Positions 1 through 10,190 of a stretch of DNA of 64,000 bases are shown here, in pieces (positions within the stretch are counted from its first letter, which is position 1; each line of letters starts with the position of its first letter). Location: contig NC_015458.1 of the NCBI RefSeq assembly GCF_000209655.1, forward strand, positions 1,178,001 to 1,242,000, read 5' to 3'. Source of the DNA: Pusillimonas sp. T7-7. Its GTDB lineage: Bacteria; Pseudomonadota; Gammaproteobacteria; Burkholderiales; Burkholderiaceae_B. Made by a program: the position numbers and the translations under genes. Under the pieces are notes generated by a model, which was not told the DNA's origin, ran no database searches, and saw only the letters and a program-made list of their open reading frames with translations.

Positions 1-1
1 C

Positions 2-838
2 GCCGCTGCCTTGCATGCAAGCTGGAATCTCATCTCCAAAAGGGCCAATGCTTCAGCGGGCCATTTTGTTTTCGCCTATCGCTTGATTTCCGCCGTGCTG
101 TACGCGCCCTGGGTGATCTACATCTTGTGGGTCGACGGCATGAGCTGGAGCGTGCAAGTAGTATTCTTTATTGCCTTGTCCAGTCTTTTGCACCTGGGCT
201 ACAGCCTGTGCCTGCAGTGGGGCTATCATGCCGCGGATTTGTCTGTGGTGTATCCCATGGCACGTGGAACCGGGCCCTTGCTGTCCAGCCTGGCCGCCTT
301 TATCTGGCTGGGAGAACAGCCGTCCACCTTTGGTGTTTTGGGTATTTTCAGTATTGTTGCAGGCATTTTGCTGATCGCATCCGATGGCAATTTGCGCCGC
401 TTTACCGCGCCTCAGTCCTGGACCGGAATACGATGGGGCTTGTTCATTGGCATGTTTATTGCCGCCTATACGGTAACGGATGCCTACAGCGTGAAGGTGT
501 TGCTGATTGCCCCCGTCATTCTGGATTGGCTGTCGGCACTGGGCAATGCCGTGATTCTGGCGCCGCGCGCGTGGGTGCGTCGAGCCAGCATGATGCAGCA
601 GATGCATGGAAAGTGGGGGTATGCGCTGGCAGTAGGCGCCTTATCGCCCATGGCCTATATCCTTGTCCTGTATGCCCTGCAAAAGGGCGGGCATGTCAGC
701 CTGGTCGCGCCGCTACGGGAAATGTCGCTCATGATGGCGACTGTTGCCGGCTTCTTCATATTGAAGGAACGTGCCTCGGCGGCGCGCTTACTGGGATGTG
801 CGGTGATTGTGACGGGTGTGGTGCTGCTGACACGCTGA
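2..838 (+). CDS. EamA/DMT-family membrane transporter, 5' end cut by the window
   Basis: The frame is already open at base 2, reading AAALHASWNL, and HASWN is the conserved start of the first helix in EamA drug/metabolite transporters. About ten N-terminal residues therefore lie outside the window; an apparent TTG start at 11 is not the real one. Roughly ten hydrophobic segments follow in two repeated halves, and the length (about 280 residues) is usual for the family. These inner-membrane proteins export metabolites or amino acids, but the substrate cannot be read from the sequence. It converges on cysA with a 21-base gap. Confidence 0.85.
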   Translation, partial: AAALHASWNLISKRANASAGHFVFAYRLISAVLYAPWVIYILWVDGMSWSVQVVFFIALSSLLHLGYSLCLQWGYHAADLSVVYPMARGTGPLLSSLAAFIWLGEQPSTFGVLGIFSIVAGILLIASDGNLRRFTAPQSWTGIRWGLFIGMFIAAYTVTDAYSVKVLLIAPVILDWLSALGNAVILAPRAWVRRASMMQQMHGKWGYALAVGALSPMAYILVLYALQKGGHVSLVAPLREMSLMMATVAGFFILKERASAARLLGCAVIVTGVVLLTR

Positions 839-859
839 TGCGTGCCGGGCTTGGTATTG

Positions 860-1933
860 CTAAGCAGCCGGCTCGGCCGAAAAAACATGCAACTGCCGTG
901 GCCGCGCCACCAGGGTGTCGTAGGGCTTGAGCTGCAATTGCAAAAAGCGTTCTGCCGGAATGACTGCCTCAATCAATTCATTAGTGTCTGTGCGCTTGAG
1001 CTCGAGTTGTGCCAAGGGGCCTATGGCATGAAAGCGCTCGAGCCGCACCACCATGCCCTGTGCATCCGGTGTGTAGCGTTCAATATCCATATCGTGCGGG
1101 CGCACATAGGCCGTACCTTGCTCGTCTTGGGCCTGGCTGCCGTGTCCCGGCGCCTCCAGGCGTATATCGCCGGTTTCCAGCACGCCATTTTGCAAACGCC
1201 CATGAAACAGATTGACGTGTCCCAGAAACCCATACACAAAAGGGGTGGCCGGGTGGTTGTAAACGGCAGACGGCGTACCGGCTTGCTCGACCTGGCCGTG
1301 GTTCATGACCACAATCTCGTCGGCAACTTCCAGCGCCTCTTCCTGATCGTGCGTGACAAAAATGCTGGTAACGTTCAACTCTTCATGCAAACGCCGCAAC
1401 CAGCGCCGCAACTCTTTGCGTACCTGAGCATCCAGCGCGCCAAAGGGTTCGTCCAGCAACAGCACCCTGGGCTCTACGGCCAGCGCGCGGGCCAGCGCAA
1501 CACGCTGCCGCTGGCCTCCCGACAAGGCTGATGGCTTGCGCTCGGCAATCCAGTCCAATTGCACCAGCTCCAGCAGTCTGGTAACCCGTTCGCGGATTGC
1601 CTCATCAGACAGACGTTCCTTGCGCGGTTTGACCCGCAGGCCGAAAGCTATATTTTCAAAAACACTCATATGCTTGAACAGGGCATAGTGCTGGAAGACA
1701 AAACCCACCTGGCGTTCGCGTACGTGGCGGGCCACTGCGTTTTCCTGGTCCAGCAAGATCTCGCCCGCATCCGGATGCTCAAGGCCGGCGATAATACGCA
1801 ACAGGGTCGTTTTCCCGCAGCCCGATGGGCCCAGCAGGGCGGTCAGTTTGCCATCGGGAAACTTCAACGACACATCATTCAATGCCGTGAAATGGCCAAA
1901 CTGCTTATGTACGTTGCGAACTTCTATACTCAT
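860..1933 (-). CDS. cysA: Sulfate/thiosulfate ABC transporter ATP-binding protein CysA
   Basis: This is the ATPase subunit of the sulfate importer, 357 residues. Walker [10 protein letters not shown] is at residues 35-43, the ABC signature LSGGQ at 137-141, Walker B LLLDEP at 158-163 and the switch histidine in VTHDQEEA near 193. A C-terminal TOBE-like regulatory domain follows. The ATG at 1933 lies two bases after the cysW stop, so translation is probably coupled. A longer in-frame extension upstream overlaps cysW and is not coding. It is the last gene of sbp-cysT-cysW-cysA. In this family the operon is usually CysB-controlled; I did not identify a CysB site. Confidence 0.95.
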   Translation of the reverse strand: MSIEVRNVHKQFGHFTALNDVSLKFPDGKLTALLGPSGCGKTTLLRIIAGLEHPDAGEILLDQENAVARHVRERQVGFVFQHYALFKHMSVFENIAFGLRVKPRKERLSDEAIRERVTRLLELVQLDWIAERKPSALSGGQRQRVALARALAVEPRVLLLDEPFGALDAQVRKELRRWLRRLHEELNVTSIFVTHDQEEALEVADEIVVMNHGQVEQAGTPSAVYNHPATPFVYGFLGHVNLFHGRLQNGVLETGDIRLEAPGHGSQAQDEQGTAYVRPHDMDIERYTPDAQGMVVRLERFHAIGPLAQLELKRTDTNELIEAVIPAERFLQLQLKPYDTLVARPRQLHVFSAEPAA

Positions 1934-1935
1934 GG

Positions 1936-2868
1936 TCAGTGCTCCCCGGCGCTGGATGCCCACGCCGTATTGTGTGTGCGCCATTCCACCCACGATTTCA
2001 GCGCAAGCGTGATCAGGGCCAGCATCGCCAGCAGCGATGCCACGGCAAAAGCCGCGGAAAAGTTGTATTCGTTGTAAAGAATTTCCACATGCAGCGGAAT
2101 GGTGTTGGTCAGGCCCCGTATGTGGCCGGACACCACCGACACGGCGCCAAACTCGCCCATAGCCCGGGCATTGCAAAGAATGACGCCATAGAGAAGACCC
2201 CATTTGATGTTGGGCAAGGTCACCTGCCAGAAGGTTTGCCAGCCCGAAGCGCCCAGCACCAAGGCCGCTTCTTCCTCTTCGCTGCCTTGTGACTGCATGA
2301 GGGGAATGAGTTCGCGGGCCACAAATGGAAAGGTGACAAAAATGGTGGCCAGCACAATGCCGGGCACGGCAAACAGAATCTTGATGTCATGCTCGTACAG
2401 CCACTCGCCCATCCAACCGTGTGCGCCGAATAGCAGCACGTAGATCAGTCCGGAAATAATCGGCGATACCGAGAACGGAATGTCGATCAGGGTGATCAGC
2501 AGGTTCTTTCCTCGGAAATCGAACTTGGCGATGCACCAGGCCGCCGACACGCCAAACACCACATTGAGCGGGACTGCAATGGCCGCTGCCAGCAAGGTCA
2601 ACTTGATGGCAGCCACCGCATCGGGCTCGATAATGGCCGCCGCATAGGCATCCCAGCCTTTACGCAATGCCTCGGCAAAAACGGCAAACAGGGGTACGAA
2701 TAGAAACAAACCCAAAAACAGCAAGGCCACAGCAATCAGCACATATCGGATCCAGGCAGGCTCTTGTGTGGCCGACGGCGTGATGGCACGGTTGATTGAA
2801 GGCGTGCGCGCATGCGCTTTGGTCTGGCTGATGGATGGTTTGACCAATGTCAGGTCGGATGCGCTCAC
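1936..2868 (-). CDS. cysW: Sulfate ABC transporter permease CysW
   Basis: Second inner-membrane permease of the sulfate importer, 310 residues. It has a hydrophilic N-terminal tail of about 40 residues, then six predicted membrane segments. The BPD_transp_1 EAA-type loop lies in the region [18 protein letters not shown]. The start is a GTG at 2868, one base after the cysT stop, with AGGAG about six bases upstream; an overlapping ATG at 2870 is out of frame. It pairs with CysT to form the channel energised by CysA. The long polar N-terminus is slightly unusual, but such tails are seen in beta-proteobacterial CysW. Confidence 0.94.
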   Translation of the reverse strand: MSASDLTLVKPSISQTKAHARTPSINRAITPSATQEPAWIRYVLIAVALLFLGLFLFVPLFAVFAEALRKGWDAYAAAIIEPDAVAAIKLTLLAAAIAVPLNVVFGVSAAWCIAKFDFRGKNLLITLIDIPFSVSPIISGLIYVLLFGAHGWMGEWLYEHDIKILFAVPGIVLATIFVTFPFVARELIPLMQSQGSEEEEAALVLGASGWQTFWQVTLPNIKWGLLYGVILCNARAMGEFGAVSVVSGHIRGLTNTIPLHVEILYNEYNFSAAFAVASLLAMLALITLALKSWVEWRTHNTAWASSAGEH

Positions 2869-2869
2869 A

Positions 2870-3733
2870 TCAGCTCCTTTTTACTTCGGTATTGCGGCGC
2901 GCCCAGGCTTGCAGCAGGTTGATCGTCAGCAACAATGCGAATGAAATCAGCAGCATGACAACGGCTATGGCCGTTGCGCCGGCATAGTCGTATTGCTCCA
3001 GCTTGGTCACAATAAGCAGCGGGGCGATCTCGGAAACCATGGGCATGTTGCCGGCAATAAAAATGACTGATCCATATTCACCGGTAGCCCTGGCGAAGGC
3101 CATGGCAAAGCCAGTCAGCAGGGCCGGGAGCATGGACGGAAAAATCACCCGAATCAGTATCTGCAGGCGATTGGCGCCCAGGCTGGCAGCCGCTTCCTCC
3201 AACTCACGTTCGGCTTCTTCCAGCACCGGCTGGACCGTTCGCACGACAAAAGGCAGGCCGATAAAAGTAAGCGCGACCACAATCCCTATAGGTGTGAAGG
3301 CCACTTTGATACCCAGTGGTTCCAGCAGCCGTCCTATCCAGCCGTTTGGCGCATAGAGGGCGGTCAATGCGATGCCGGCTACGGCAGTAGGCAGGGCAAA
3401 AGGCAGGTCCACCAGAGCATCAACAAGCCTCTTGCCAAAGAACCGGTAACGCACCAGTACCCAGGCCACAAGAGTGCCGAAGATCAGATTGATCGCAGCG
3501 GCCAAAAGCGATGCGCCGAAACTCAACTTATAGGAAGCCACCACGCGCGGCGATGAAATGGCTTCCCAAAAACCATTCCAGCTCAGGGTGAAGGTTTTAA
3601 GAAATACCGCCGACAAGGGAATCAGCACAATCAGACACAGGTAGAGCAGGGTGAAACCCAATGTCAGATTGAAGCCGGGCATTACCCGGAATGGCGCTGC
3701 ATTTTTTGCAGGCAGGCTGTTCAGGCTGGGCAT
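2870..3733 (-). CDS. cysT: Sulfate ABC transporter permease CysT (CysU)
   Basis: First permease of the sulfate importer, 287 residues, with six predicted membrane spans and the conserved permease loop [18 protein letters not shown] near residues 180-197. The segment [12 protein letters not shown] is typical of CysT. ATG at 3733 is preceded by a GAGA ribosome-binding motif. It lies 28 bases downstream of sbp and one base before the cysW start, consistent with one transcript. In the complex, CysT and CysW form the translocation path for sulfate or thiosulfate delivered by the periplasmic binding protein. Confidence 0.94.
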   Translation of the reverse strand: MPSLNSLPAKNAAPFRVMPGFNLTLGFTLLYLCLIVLIPLSAVFLKTFTLSWNGFWEAISSPRVVASYKLSFGASLLAAAINLIFGTLVAWVLVRYRFFGKRLVDALVDLPFALPTAVAGIALTALYAPNGWIGRLLEPLGIKVAFTPIGIVVALTFIGLPFVVRTVQPVLEEAERELEEAAASLGANRLQILIRVIFPSMLPALLTGFAMAFARATGEYGSVIFIAGNMPMVSEIAPLLIVTKLEQYDYAGATAIAVVMLLISFALLLTINLLQAWARRNTEVKRS

Positions 3734-3761
3734 AAAACGTTCTCTTTCTTATGCCGCTCTG

Positions 3762-4772
3762 TCATTTGCCTGCAGGCTGGTAGATCTGGTCAAAAATGCC
3801 GCCATCGCCGAAATGATGTGACTGGGCCTTGGTCCAGCCGCCGACCACTTCCTCTATGGTGAACAGTTTGATTTCCGGATGCTGGCTGGCATACTTGGCT
3901 GTGACCTGCTTATTGCTGGGGCGATAGTAGTTTTTTCCGGCTATGTCCTGGCCTATATCGCTATACAGGTACTCCAGATAGGCCTGGGCAACTGCACGGC
4001 TGCCTTTCTTGTCCACCGTTTTGTCAACGACTGCGACCGGCGGCTCAGCCAGAATACTGACCGAAGGCGCCACGATTTCCACCTTGTCCGGGCCCAGTTC
4101 CTTGATGGCCAGCAAGGCTTCATTTTCCCAGGCCAGCAGAACGTCGCCTATGCCGCGCTCAACAAAAGTCGTGGTCGAACCGCGCGCGCCTGAGTCCAGC
4201 ACCGGCACCTGTTTGTATAAATCGCCTACGAATTTTTGGGCGCTTTCCTCGTTGCCGCCTGGCAAACCCAATGCGTAACCCCAAGCAGCCAGATAGTTCC
4301 AGCGCGCGCCGCCCGAGGTTTTGGGATTCGGGGTAATCACCTGCACACCAGGCTCGAGCAAATCGTTCCAGTCTTTGATGTGTTTGGGATTGCCTTTGCG
4401 AACCAGGAAAACAATGGTTGAGGTGTAGGGCGAGCTGTTCAGCTTGAACTGCTGCTGCCAGTCGGTCCTGATGGCTCCACGCTTGGCAATGGCATCGATG
4501 TCCGAGGCCAGGGCCAGTGTGACCACATCGGCATCAAGCCCGTCTATGACTGAGCGTGCCTGCTTGCCCGAGCCGCCGTGCGATTGCCTGATGGTCACTG
4601 TGTCACCGGTCTTTTCTTTCCAGTAGTCGGCAAAGGCCTTGTTGAACTCTTGATACAGTTCGCGGGTAGGGTCGTACGAGACGTTCAATAATGACACCTT
4701 GGCGGCATGAGCAAGGGGTGCGGCAAGCAAGACAGCTATCAGCGCAGGCTTGAATAATGATGGAAGTCGCAT
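3762..4772 (-). CDS. sbp: Periplasmic sulfate-binding protein
   Basis: Secreted receptor of the sulfate ABC system, 336 residues. The start chosen is ATG at 4772, which gives MRLPSLF, a hydrophobic core and an AHA-A cleavage site, with AGGAA about six bases upstream; the longer in-frame extension lacks any signal logic. The mature start [15 protein letters not shown] and the motif [23 protein letters not shown] are diagnostic for Sbp/CysP. It is first in the operon and should set substrate specificity; sulfate is more likely than thiosulfate from the overall Sbp pattern, but this is inference. The 5' side (4773-5010) is a divergent promoter region shared with the next gene. Confidence 0.94.
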   Translation of the reverse strand: MRLPSLFKPALIAVLLAAPLAHAAKVSLLNVSYDPTRELYQEFNKAFADYWKEKTGDTVTIRQSHGGSGKQARSVIDGLDADVVTLALASDIDAIAKRGAIRTDWQQQFKLNSSPYTSTIVFLVRKGNPKHIKDWNDLLEPGVQVITPNPKTSGGARWNYLAAWGYALGLPGGNEESAQKFVGDLYKQVPVLDSGARGSTTTFVERGIGDVLLAWENEALLAIKELGPDKVEIVAPSVSILAEPPVAVVDKTVDKKGSRAVAQAYLEYLYSDIGQDIAGKNYYRPSNKQVTAKYASQHPEIKLFTIEEVVGGWTKAQSHHFGDGGIFDQIYQPAGK

Positions 4773-5010
4773 GTTTATTCCTGTTCTTAACGAGTTTGTT
4801 CGGCCCGGTTCCCAGACTACGCAAGCTCGTGCCAAAACAGAACGATTACTTTTTCCAATATTTATAAGCTGGGCGCATAATGCACCGGGGCTATATGCTT
4901 AAGAAGTCGCGCCATCGGGCTACACCGCTTACTTCGGGGCTTTGCTCATCTGGTTTGACACCCTGGAATCGAGTAAGCTTGTTTCTTTTTTTGCGTCACA
5001 GGATAGATCG

Positions 5011-6360
5011 ATGAGTCTTTACGCCCAGCTGCAAGAACGCGCCGTCCAAAACAAACCCATACGCGTAGGCTTGATAGGCGCGGGCAAATTCGGCGCCATG
5101 TACTTATCGCAAATACCGCGCACGCCGGGTGTGCACCTGGCAGGCATTGCCGATCTGTCGCCTGATGCGGCACGCAGCAATTTGGCCCGGGTCGGCTGGA
5201 AGTCCGAACAGTATGGGGCGACCTCCGCCGACGAGGCCTTGCGCACAGGCAGCACCTGGATTACCGACGACTGGAAAGCCTTGGTCGGCCTGCCCGACAT
5301 TGACGTTATTGTTGAATGCACGGGGAATCCCATTGCCGCGGTCGAACACTGCCTGGCGGCCTTCGAGCACGGCAAGCATGTCGTCAACGTCACCGTCGAA
5401 GCCGATGCTTTCTGTGGTCCGCTGCTGGGCCTAAAGGCCGCTCAGGCCGGGGTGGTGTATTCCCTGGCTTTTGGTGATCAGCCCGCACTTATTTGTGATC
5501 TGGTCGATTGGGCCCGCACCTGCGGCTTCCCGGTCGTTGCTGCAGGCCGGGGGCATAAATGGCTGCCGCATTTTTCCCAGTCAACGCCAGATACCGTTTG
5601 GGGCTATTACGGCCTCACTCCTGAGCAGGCCGAACGGGGCGGGCTGAACCCCAAAATGTTCAACAGCTTTCTTGACGGTTCCAAACCCTCCATCGAAAGC
5701 TCAGCAGTGGCCAACGCAACCGGCCTGCGCGTACCCTCCAACGGACTGCTATACCCCCCGGCCAGCATTGAAGACATTCCATTTGTTACACGCCCCATCA
5801 GCGAAGGCGGTGTGCTGGAAAGTAAAGGCATGGTGGAAGTCATTTCATCGCTGGAAGCCGACGGACGGCATATTCCCTACGACATACGCATGGGTGTCTG
5901 GGTTACGGTCGAAGCCGAAACCGACTATATCAAGAACTGTTTCGAAGAATACAACGCCCATACCGATCCCTCCGGCCGCTATTTCACCTTATACAAGCGT
6001 TGGCATCTTATCGGCCTTGAAGTAGGCATGTCAGTGGCGTCTGTCGCTTTGCGCCAAGAGGCCACAGGCGTGGCCACATGCTGGCAGGCCGACGTGGTGG
6101 CAACCGCCAAGCGCGACCTGCAGCCGGGCGATATTCTTGACGGTGAAGGCGGCTACACCGTCTGGGGCAAATTGCTGCCTGCTCAAAAATCGGTACAGTT
6201 AGGCGGCTTGCCTCTGGGCCTGGCGCATGGCATCAAAATGCTGCGCCCCGTGGCCAAGGGGCAAGCCTTGAGCTGGTCTGACGTGGCCATAGACACCGGT
6301 ACGCCGGCCTATCGGGTGCGCAAGGAAATGGAATCAATCTTCGTGCCACAAGCTCAATAA
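5011..6360 (+). CDS. SAF-domain NAD(P)-dependent oxidoreductase (homoserine dehydrogenase-like)
   Basis: A 449-residue protein with a Rossmann fold at its N-terminus (GLIGAGKFG near residues 20-28), a dehydrogenase middle part and a C-terminal SAF segment (DLQPGDILDGEGGY, about residues 370-385). This architecture is found in a conserved group annotated as homoserine dehydrogenase-like or SAF proteins; the physiological substrate is unknown to me. I place the start at ATG 5011 (MSLYAQLQERA), where conservation should begin; an in-frame ATG at 4942 adds 23 unlikely residues. It is transcribed away from sbp and ends 18 bases before the convergent PRC-barrel gene. Confidence 0.8.
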   Translation: MSLYAQLQERAVQNKPIRVGLIGAGKFGAMYLSQIPRTPGVHLAGIADLSPDAARSNLARVGWKSEQYGATSADEALRTGSTWITDDWKALVGLPDIDVIVECTGNPIAAVEHCLAAFEHGKHVVNVTVEADAFCGPLLGLKAAQAGVVYSLAFGDQPALICDLVDWARTCGFPVVAAGRGHKWLPHFSQSTPDTVWGYYGLTPEQAERGGLNPKMFNSFLDGSKPSIESSAVANATGLRVPSNGLLYPPASIEDIPFVTRPISEGGVLESKGMVEVISSLEADGRHIPYDIRMGVWVTVEAETDYIKNCFEEYNAHTDPSGRYFTLYKRWHLIGLEVGMSVASVALRQEATGVATCWQADVVATAKRDLQPGDILDGEGGYTVWGKLLPAQKSVQLGGLPLGLAHGIKMLRPVAKGQALSWSDVAIDTGTPAYRVRKEMESIFVPQAQ

Positions 6361-6378
6361 AACCGGACAAGCCTGACT

Positions 6379-7155
6379 TCAGTCCCAATAACCAGGCCTG
6401 TCGTAGTGCTGGTGCAGCCGGATCTCGTAATCGCGGTCCAGCGCTGCTTCTTCATCATGTTCGGGGCTGTTCTTGATCTGCTCGCGGGTCAACGACGTTC
6501 GTACCGTCGAATCGTTCCAGTCTATGCTTTCTATCCACTGAGTGGCCAGCAACACCTTTTTACCGCCTGGCCACCAGTTCCGGGTATCGACCAGCAAATA
6601 ACGCACTGCCCAGTCTTTGTCGTCGCAGATGAAATCTTCGACATGGCCTATTTCGTCGTCCGTGCCCGCTATATGATAGCCAGCCACATCCTTGCTGCTG
6701 CGTAAATGCACGTCTTCAGGGCGGCCGGCCGCACGGGCAGCCACAGCTTCGGAAGGCTCATTGGCTGCAGTTATATCGGCTGACGCTTCCAGCGGCACGG
6801 GGTAGGCGCTGGCGCCCCACAGATAAGGTCCAGCCCAATAATTACCAAAACCGTAGTAGCTCGAAAACTGGCCCTCCAGTTGGCGCGACACAGGTTTGTG
6901 CGTATCGATATCTGGGCTGTTCTTGACCTGTTCGCGCGTCAACGATACGTGCACCGACTCTTCCAGATCATCAACGCCTGTAATGGAGTAGGGCGAAATA
7001 AGGACGAGGCGGCTTGATAGCCATGTACCGGTTTCGACCACCAGATAGCGTATGCCCCAGCGCTCATCATCGAAGTAGACCTCCTTTATCTTGCCCAACT
7101 CGTCGTCGGTGGCTTTGATCGAATACCCTGCCAGATTGCTGACTTTGCGTAACAT
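6379..7155 (-). CDS. PRC-barrel domain protein, two tandem domains
   Basis: A 258-residue soluble protein with two PRC-barrel units. The first (residues 1-100) begins MLRKVSNLAGYSIKATDDELG; the second (from about 148) begins DVHLRSSKDVAGYHIAGTDDEIG. Both end in a near-identical SLTREQ(V/I)KNSP segment, so this is an internal duplication. The start is ATG at 7155, seven bases after AAGGAG; ATG 7161 sits too close to that site, and the longer extension upstream is out. PRC-barrel proteins bind RNA or act in membrane-associated or stress functions; the specific role here is unknown. It is divergent from the cio operon. Confidence 0.85.
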   Translation of the reverse strand: MLRKVSNLAGYSIKATDDELGKIKEVYFDDERWGIRYLVVETGTWLSSRLVLISPYSITGVDDLEESVHVSLTREQVKNSPDIDTHKPVSRQLEGQFSSYYGFGNYWAGPYLWGASAYPVPLEASADITAANEPSEAVAARAAGRPEDVHLRSSKDVAGYHIAGTDDEIGHVEDFICDDKDWAVRYLLVDTRNWWPGGKKVLLATQWIESIDWNDSTVRTSLTREQIKNSPEHDEEAALDRDYEIRLHQHYDRPGYWD

Positions 7156-7324
7156 AAACATTCTCCTTGTGCGGGTTTCATTCTTCAATGTCAGCAGCAA
7201 GCGGCGTGCCCGTGGCGGCTTGGAGCGTGGCGGTTTACGGCAGGCACGACATCCTGTACAGTGCTTTCTGACCAACCGGAGGCGCCGGCCGTGCGCCTCA
7301 TGAACGCATAGCGGAGAACAGTGC

Positions 7325-8752
7325 ATGGATCTCGACGCATTGATGCTGGCACGAATCCAGTTTGGGTTCACGATATCCTTTCACATTCTTTTTCCAGCCA
7401 TCACAATAGGGTTGGCCAGCTATCTGGCTGTGCTTGAAGGTTGTTGGCTCAAAACCGGCCTGGCGGTATACAGGCAGCTTTATCATTTCTGGATCAAGGT
7501 ATTTGCCGTCAACTTCGGCATGGGCGTCGTATCGGGCTTGGTCATGGCTTACCAGTTCGGCACCAACTGGAGCTATTTTTCTGACTTTGCAGGCAGCATT
7601 ACCGGGCCGCTGCTGGCTTACGAAGTACTCACTGCCTTCTTTCTGGAAGCCGGCTTCCTGGGGGTGATGCTGTTTGGCTGGAGCAGGGTGGGTCCGGGCC
7701 TGCATTTCTTTTCCACCATCATGGTCGCACTGGGTACGCTTATATCGGCCACCTGGATCCTCGCATCAAACAGCTGGATGCAAACGCCTGCGGGCTACGA
7801 AATCATCAACAACCAGATTGTGCCGATTGACTGGCTTGCTGTGATCTTCAACCCCTCATTTCCATATCGCCTGGTGCATATGGTCATAGCCGCTTTTCTG
7901 GCTACAGCACTCATGGTGGGTGCGTCGGCGTGCTGGCATCTGCTCAAGCGCAACGATACGCCGGCCGTACGCAAAATGCTGTCCATGGCCATGTGGATGC
8001 TGCTTTTCGTGGCGCCCATACAAGCTGTGGTTGGGGACTTTCATGGGCTCAACACGCTAAAGCACCAGCCCGCCAAGATTGCCGCCATAGAAGGGCATTG
8101 GGAAAACACGCCCGGCCAGGCCGTACCGCTCACGCTATTCGGTTGGCCCGACATGCAAGAGGAAAAAAACCACTTTGCGCTTGAAATCCCGCACTTGGGC
8201 AGCCTCATACTGACGCATAGCTGGGACGGCCAATTTCCCGGGCTAAAAGAATTCGCAAAAGAAGACCGGCCCAACTCGACCGTGGTGTTCTGGTCCTTCA
8301 GGGTCATGGTGGGACTGGGCGTGCTGATGATAGGCCTGGCGTTCTGGGCTGCCTGGGCGCGCTGGAAGGGTTTGCTATACAGCTCGCCGCGTCTTTGGCG
8401 CTTTGCCTTGTGCATGGGCCCAAGCGGGCTGCTTGCGATTTTGGCAGGTTGGTACACCACCGAAATAGGGCGGCAGCCCTGGATCGTCTATGGCGTGATG
8501 CGCACGGCCGATGCGGTCAGCCCTCACGGTGCATTTGAAGTCGGCTTGACGCTGCTCTTGTTCGTTGTCGTTTATTTTCTGGTTTTTGGCGCCGGCACCA
8601 TATACATGCTGCGGCTGATACGCAAAGGCCCCGACGAGCATGAGCCGCCACCTGGCGGACCAGGCGAGTCGCGTACGCCATCACGGCCACTCTCGGCGGC
8701 AGGCCAGGCCAATGAACCAGCCGCACATAACGAGCAAGCTAAGGATGAATGA
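7325..8752 (+). CDS. cioA: Cyanide-insensitive bd-type ubiquinol oxidase subunit I
   Basis: Subunit I of a cytochrome bd-type terminal oxidase, 475 residues with about nine membrane helices. It has the conserved N-terminal segment ARIQFGFTISFHILFPA with the heme-ligand histidine, and the GRQPW motif near residue 383. The short Q-loop and overall length fit the CioA class rather than long Q-loop E. coli CydA. It transfers electrons from ubiquinol to oxygen at the inner membrane and tolerates cyanide and sulfide in known members. It is followed almost without gap by subunit II and a DUF2474 gene, a typical cioAB operon. The hydrophilic C-terminal tail is variable. Confidence 0.93.
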   Translation: MDLDALMLARIQFGFTISFHILFPAITIGLASYLAVLEGCWLKTGLAVYRQLYHFWIKVFAVNFGMGVVSGLVMAYQFGTNWSYFSDFAGSITGPLLAYEVLTAFFLEAGFLGVMLFGWSRVGPGLHFFSTIMVALGTLISATWILASNSWMQTPAGYEIINNQIVPIDWLAVIFNPSFPYRLVHMVIAAFLATALMVGASACWHLLKRNDTPAVRKMLSMAMWMLLFVAPIQAVVGDFHGLNTLKHQPAKIAAIEGHWENTPGQAVPLTLFGWPDMQEEKNHFALEIPHLGSLILTHSWDGQFPGLKEFAKEDRPNSTVVFWSFRVMVGLGVLMIGLAFWAAWARWKGLLYSSPRLWRFALCMGPSGLLAILAGWYTTEIGRQPWIVYGVMRTADAVSPHGAFEVGLTLLLFVVVYFLVFGAGTIYMLRLIRKGPDEHEPPPGGPGESRTPSRPLSAAGQANEPAAHNEQAKDE

Positions 8753-8753
8753 C

Positions 8754-9761
8754 ATGGGTATTGATCTGGCCCTGATATGGGCAATCATCATTCTGTTCGG
8801 CGTCCTGATGTACGTGATCATGGATGGCTTCGACTTGGGCATAGGCATACTATTTCCTTTTGTACCCGGCAAAGAAGACCGCGACATCATGATGAATACC
8901 GTTGCGCCGGTATGGGACGGTAACGAAACATGGTTGGTACTGGGCGGTGCAGGCCTGCTCGCTGCGTTTCCCCTTGCATATTCGGTCATACTCAGCGCCT
9001 TCATGCTGCCCCTGATATTCATGTTGCTGGGCCTGATCTTCAGGGGGGTAGCCTTTGAATTTCGCTTCAAGGCCCACGCGCATAAGCGCCATTGGTGGGA
9101 CAAGGCCTTTATTCTGGGATCTGTTACCGCCACGTTCTTCCAGGGCGTCACCCTGGGTGCTTATATGCACGGCGTGCAGGTTGTTGATCGCAGCTATGTA
9201 GGCGGCCCGTTCGACTGGATCGCGCCATTCCCCTTGTTTACCGGGCTGGGCCTGCTGGTAGCTTATGCTTTGCTGGGCTGCACCTGGCTGATCTTCAAGA
9301 CGCAAGACGCTTTGCATGACCGCATGCTGCAGCTGGCCAGGCCGCTTACCCTGACACTGCTGGGTGTGATTGGAATCATCAGTATCTGGACTCCGCTGAC
9401 GCACAGCAATATTGCCGAGCGCTGGTTCACACTGCCCAATCTGTTCTGGTTTGCGCCAGTGCCTGTGCTGGTATTGTTGACTGCATATTACTTATTGCGA
9501 TTGCTGCGCCAGGAGCCACACGCAGGCCCCTTCCTGTTGACGCTGGCATTGATTTTTCTGGGATACAGCGGCTTGGGCATCAGCATCTGGCCTTATATCA
9601 TCCCGCCCGGCATTTCGATCTGGGACGCTTCCGCGCCGCCACAAAGCCAGGGCTTTGCCCTGGTGGGGGCCTTGCTGATCATTCCCATGATCCTGTTGTA
9701 CACAGCCTGGTCGTACTATGTGTTTCGGGGCAAGGTGGTGTCTGGCGAAGGCTATCACTGA
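8754..9761 (+). CDS. cioB: Cyanide-insensitive bd-type ubiquinol oxidase subunit II
   Basis: Subunit II of the bd-type oxidase, 335 residues with about eight membrane spans and the conserved start LYVIMDGFDLGIGILFP-like segment (here MYVIMDGFDLGIGIL) and GNETWLVLGGAGLLAAFP. ATG 8754 is preferred because AAGG lies nine bases upstream; ATG 8745 is also possible but has the same AAGG directly against it. The long in-frame extension to 8640 overlaps cioA and is not coding. It starts one base after the cioA stop and its own stop overlaps the next start codon (TGATG at 9759-9763), so the three genes are translationally coupled. Confidence 0.92.
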   Translation: MGIDLALIWAIIILFGVLMYVIMDGFDLGIGILFPFVPGKEDRDIMMNTVAPVWDGNETWLVLGGAGLLAAFPLAYSVILSAFMLPLIFMLLGLIFRGVAFEFRFKAHAHKRHWWDKAFILGSVTATFFQGVTLGAYMHGVQVVDRSYVGGPFDWIAPFPLFTGLGLLVAYALLGCTWLIFKTQDALHDRMLQLARPLTLTLLGVIGIISIWTPLTHSNIAERWFTLPNLFWFAPVPVLVLLTAYYLLRLLRQEPHAGPFLLTLALIFLGYSGLGISIWPYIIPPGISIWDASAPPQSQGFALVGALLIIPMILLYTAWSYYVFRGKVVSGEGYH

Positions 9762-9901
9762 TGCATCAGCCTGAACGAAAACGGCTCTGGTCCAAACGCC
9801 TGGCCTGGCTGCTGGGCATTTGGGCCGCAAGCATCGCCGCACTGGCCCTGGTGGCTTATTTGCTGCGCCTGATCATGAATGCCGTGGGCATGACTGCTTG
9901 A
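9761..9901 (+). CDS. DUF2474 small membrane protein of the bd oxidase operon
   Basis: A 46-residue ORF starting with the A of the cioB stop (TGATG), with one central hydrophobic helix of about 25 residues flanked by basic residues, then LLRLIMNAVGM at the end. This pattern and place match the DUF2474 family, single-pass proteins encoded right after cioAB-type oxidases. By analogy with CydX it may be a third subunit stabilising the oxidase, but that role is inference. The stop is TGA at 9899-9901. Confidence 0.8.
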   Translation: MHQPERKRLWSKRLAWLLGIWAASIAALALVAYLLRLIMNAVGMTA

Positions 9902-9933
9902 AAGCGCCGTGGATCAGGCCATGCCAAAGGGAA

Positions 9934-10134
9934 TCAGCCTATCCGAACCGGCGAATAGCCCGCATCGCGTATTGCTGCTTCAACGGCATTGGCGTCGGTA
10001 GCGCCGTTAACCAGCACGCGGTGGGTATCGAGCTTGATGTCCAGCTGTGCGTCGGGTGTGGTGGCTTGTACCGCCTTGGTAATCGCACTTGCGCAATGAC
10101 CGCAAGTCATGTCGTTGACTTCAAATTCCAGCAT
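9934..10134 (-). CDS. copZ: CopZ-like copper chaperone (heavy-metal-associated domain)
   Basis: A 66-residue single HMA domain with the metal-binding motif MTCGHC at residues 9-14, giving two cysteines for Cu(I). Length and fold pattern match cytoplasmic CopZ/Atx1 chaperones. Its promoter at 10191-10221 has a MerR-type layout (see that entry), which suggests control by the CueR encoded at 61750 rather than by a neighbour. No copper ATPase gene lies beside it; the chaperone stands alone between the cio operon and azurin, so its delivery partner must be elsewhere on the chromosome. Confidence 0.92.
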   Translation of the reverse strand: MLEFEVNDMTCGHCASAITKAVQATTPDAQLDIKLDTHRVLVNGATDANAVEAAIRDAGYSPVRIG

Positions 10135-10190
10135 GGTTAGTTCCTTCGTGATGGAGCCGGCGCTTCGGGTGTAGCAATGGCAATGGATGA

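Noticed and set aside
842..2077. Long + strand ORFs opposite cysA
   Set aside because: Shadow frames of cysA; the minus-strand protein has all ABC ATPase motifs.
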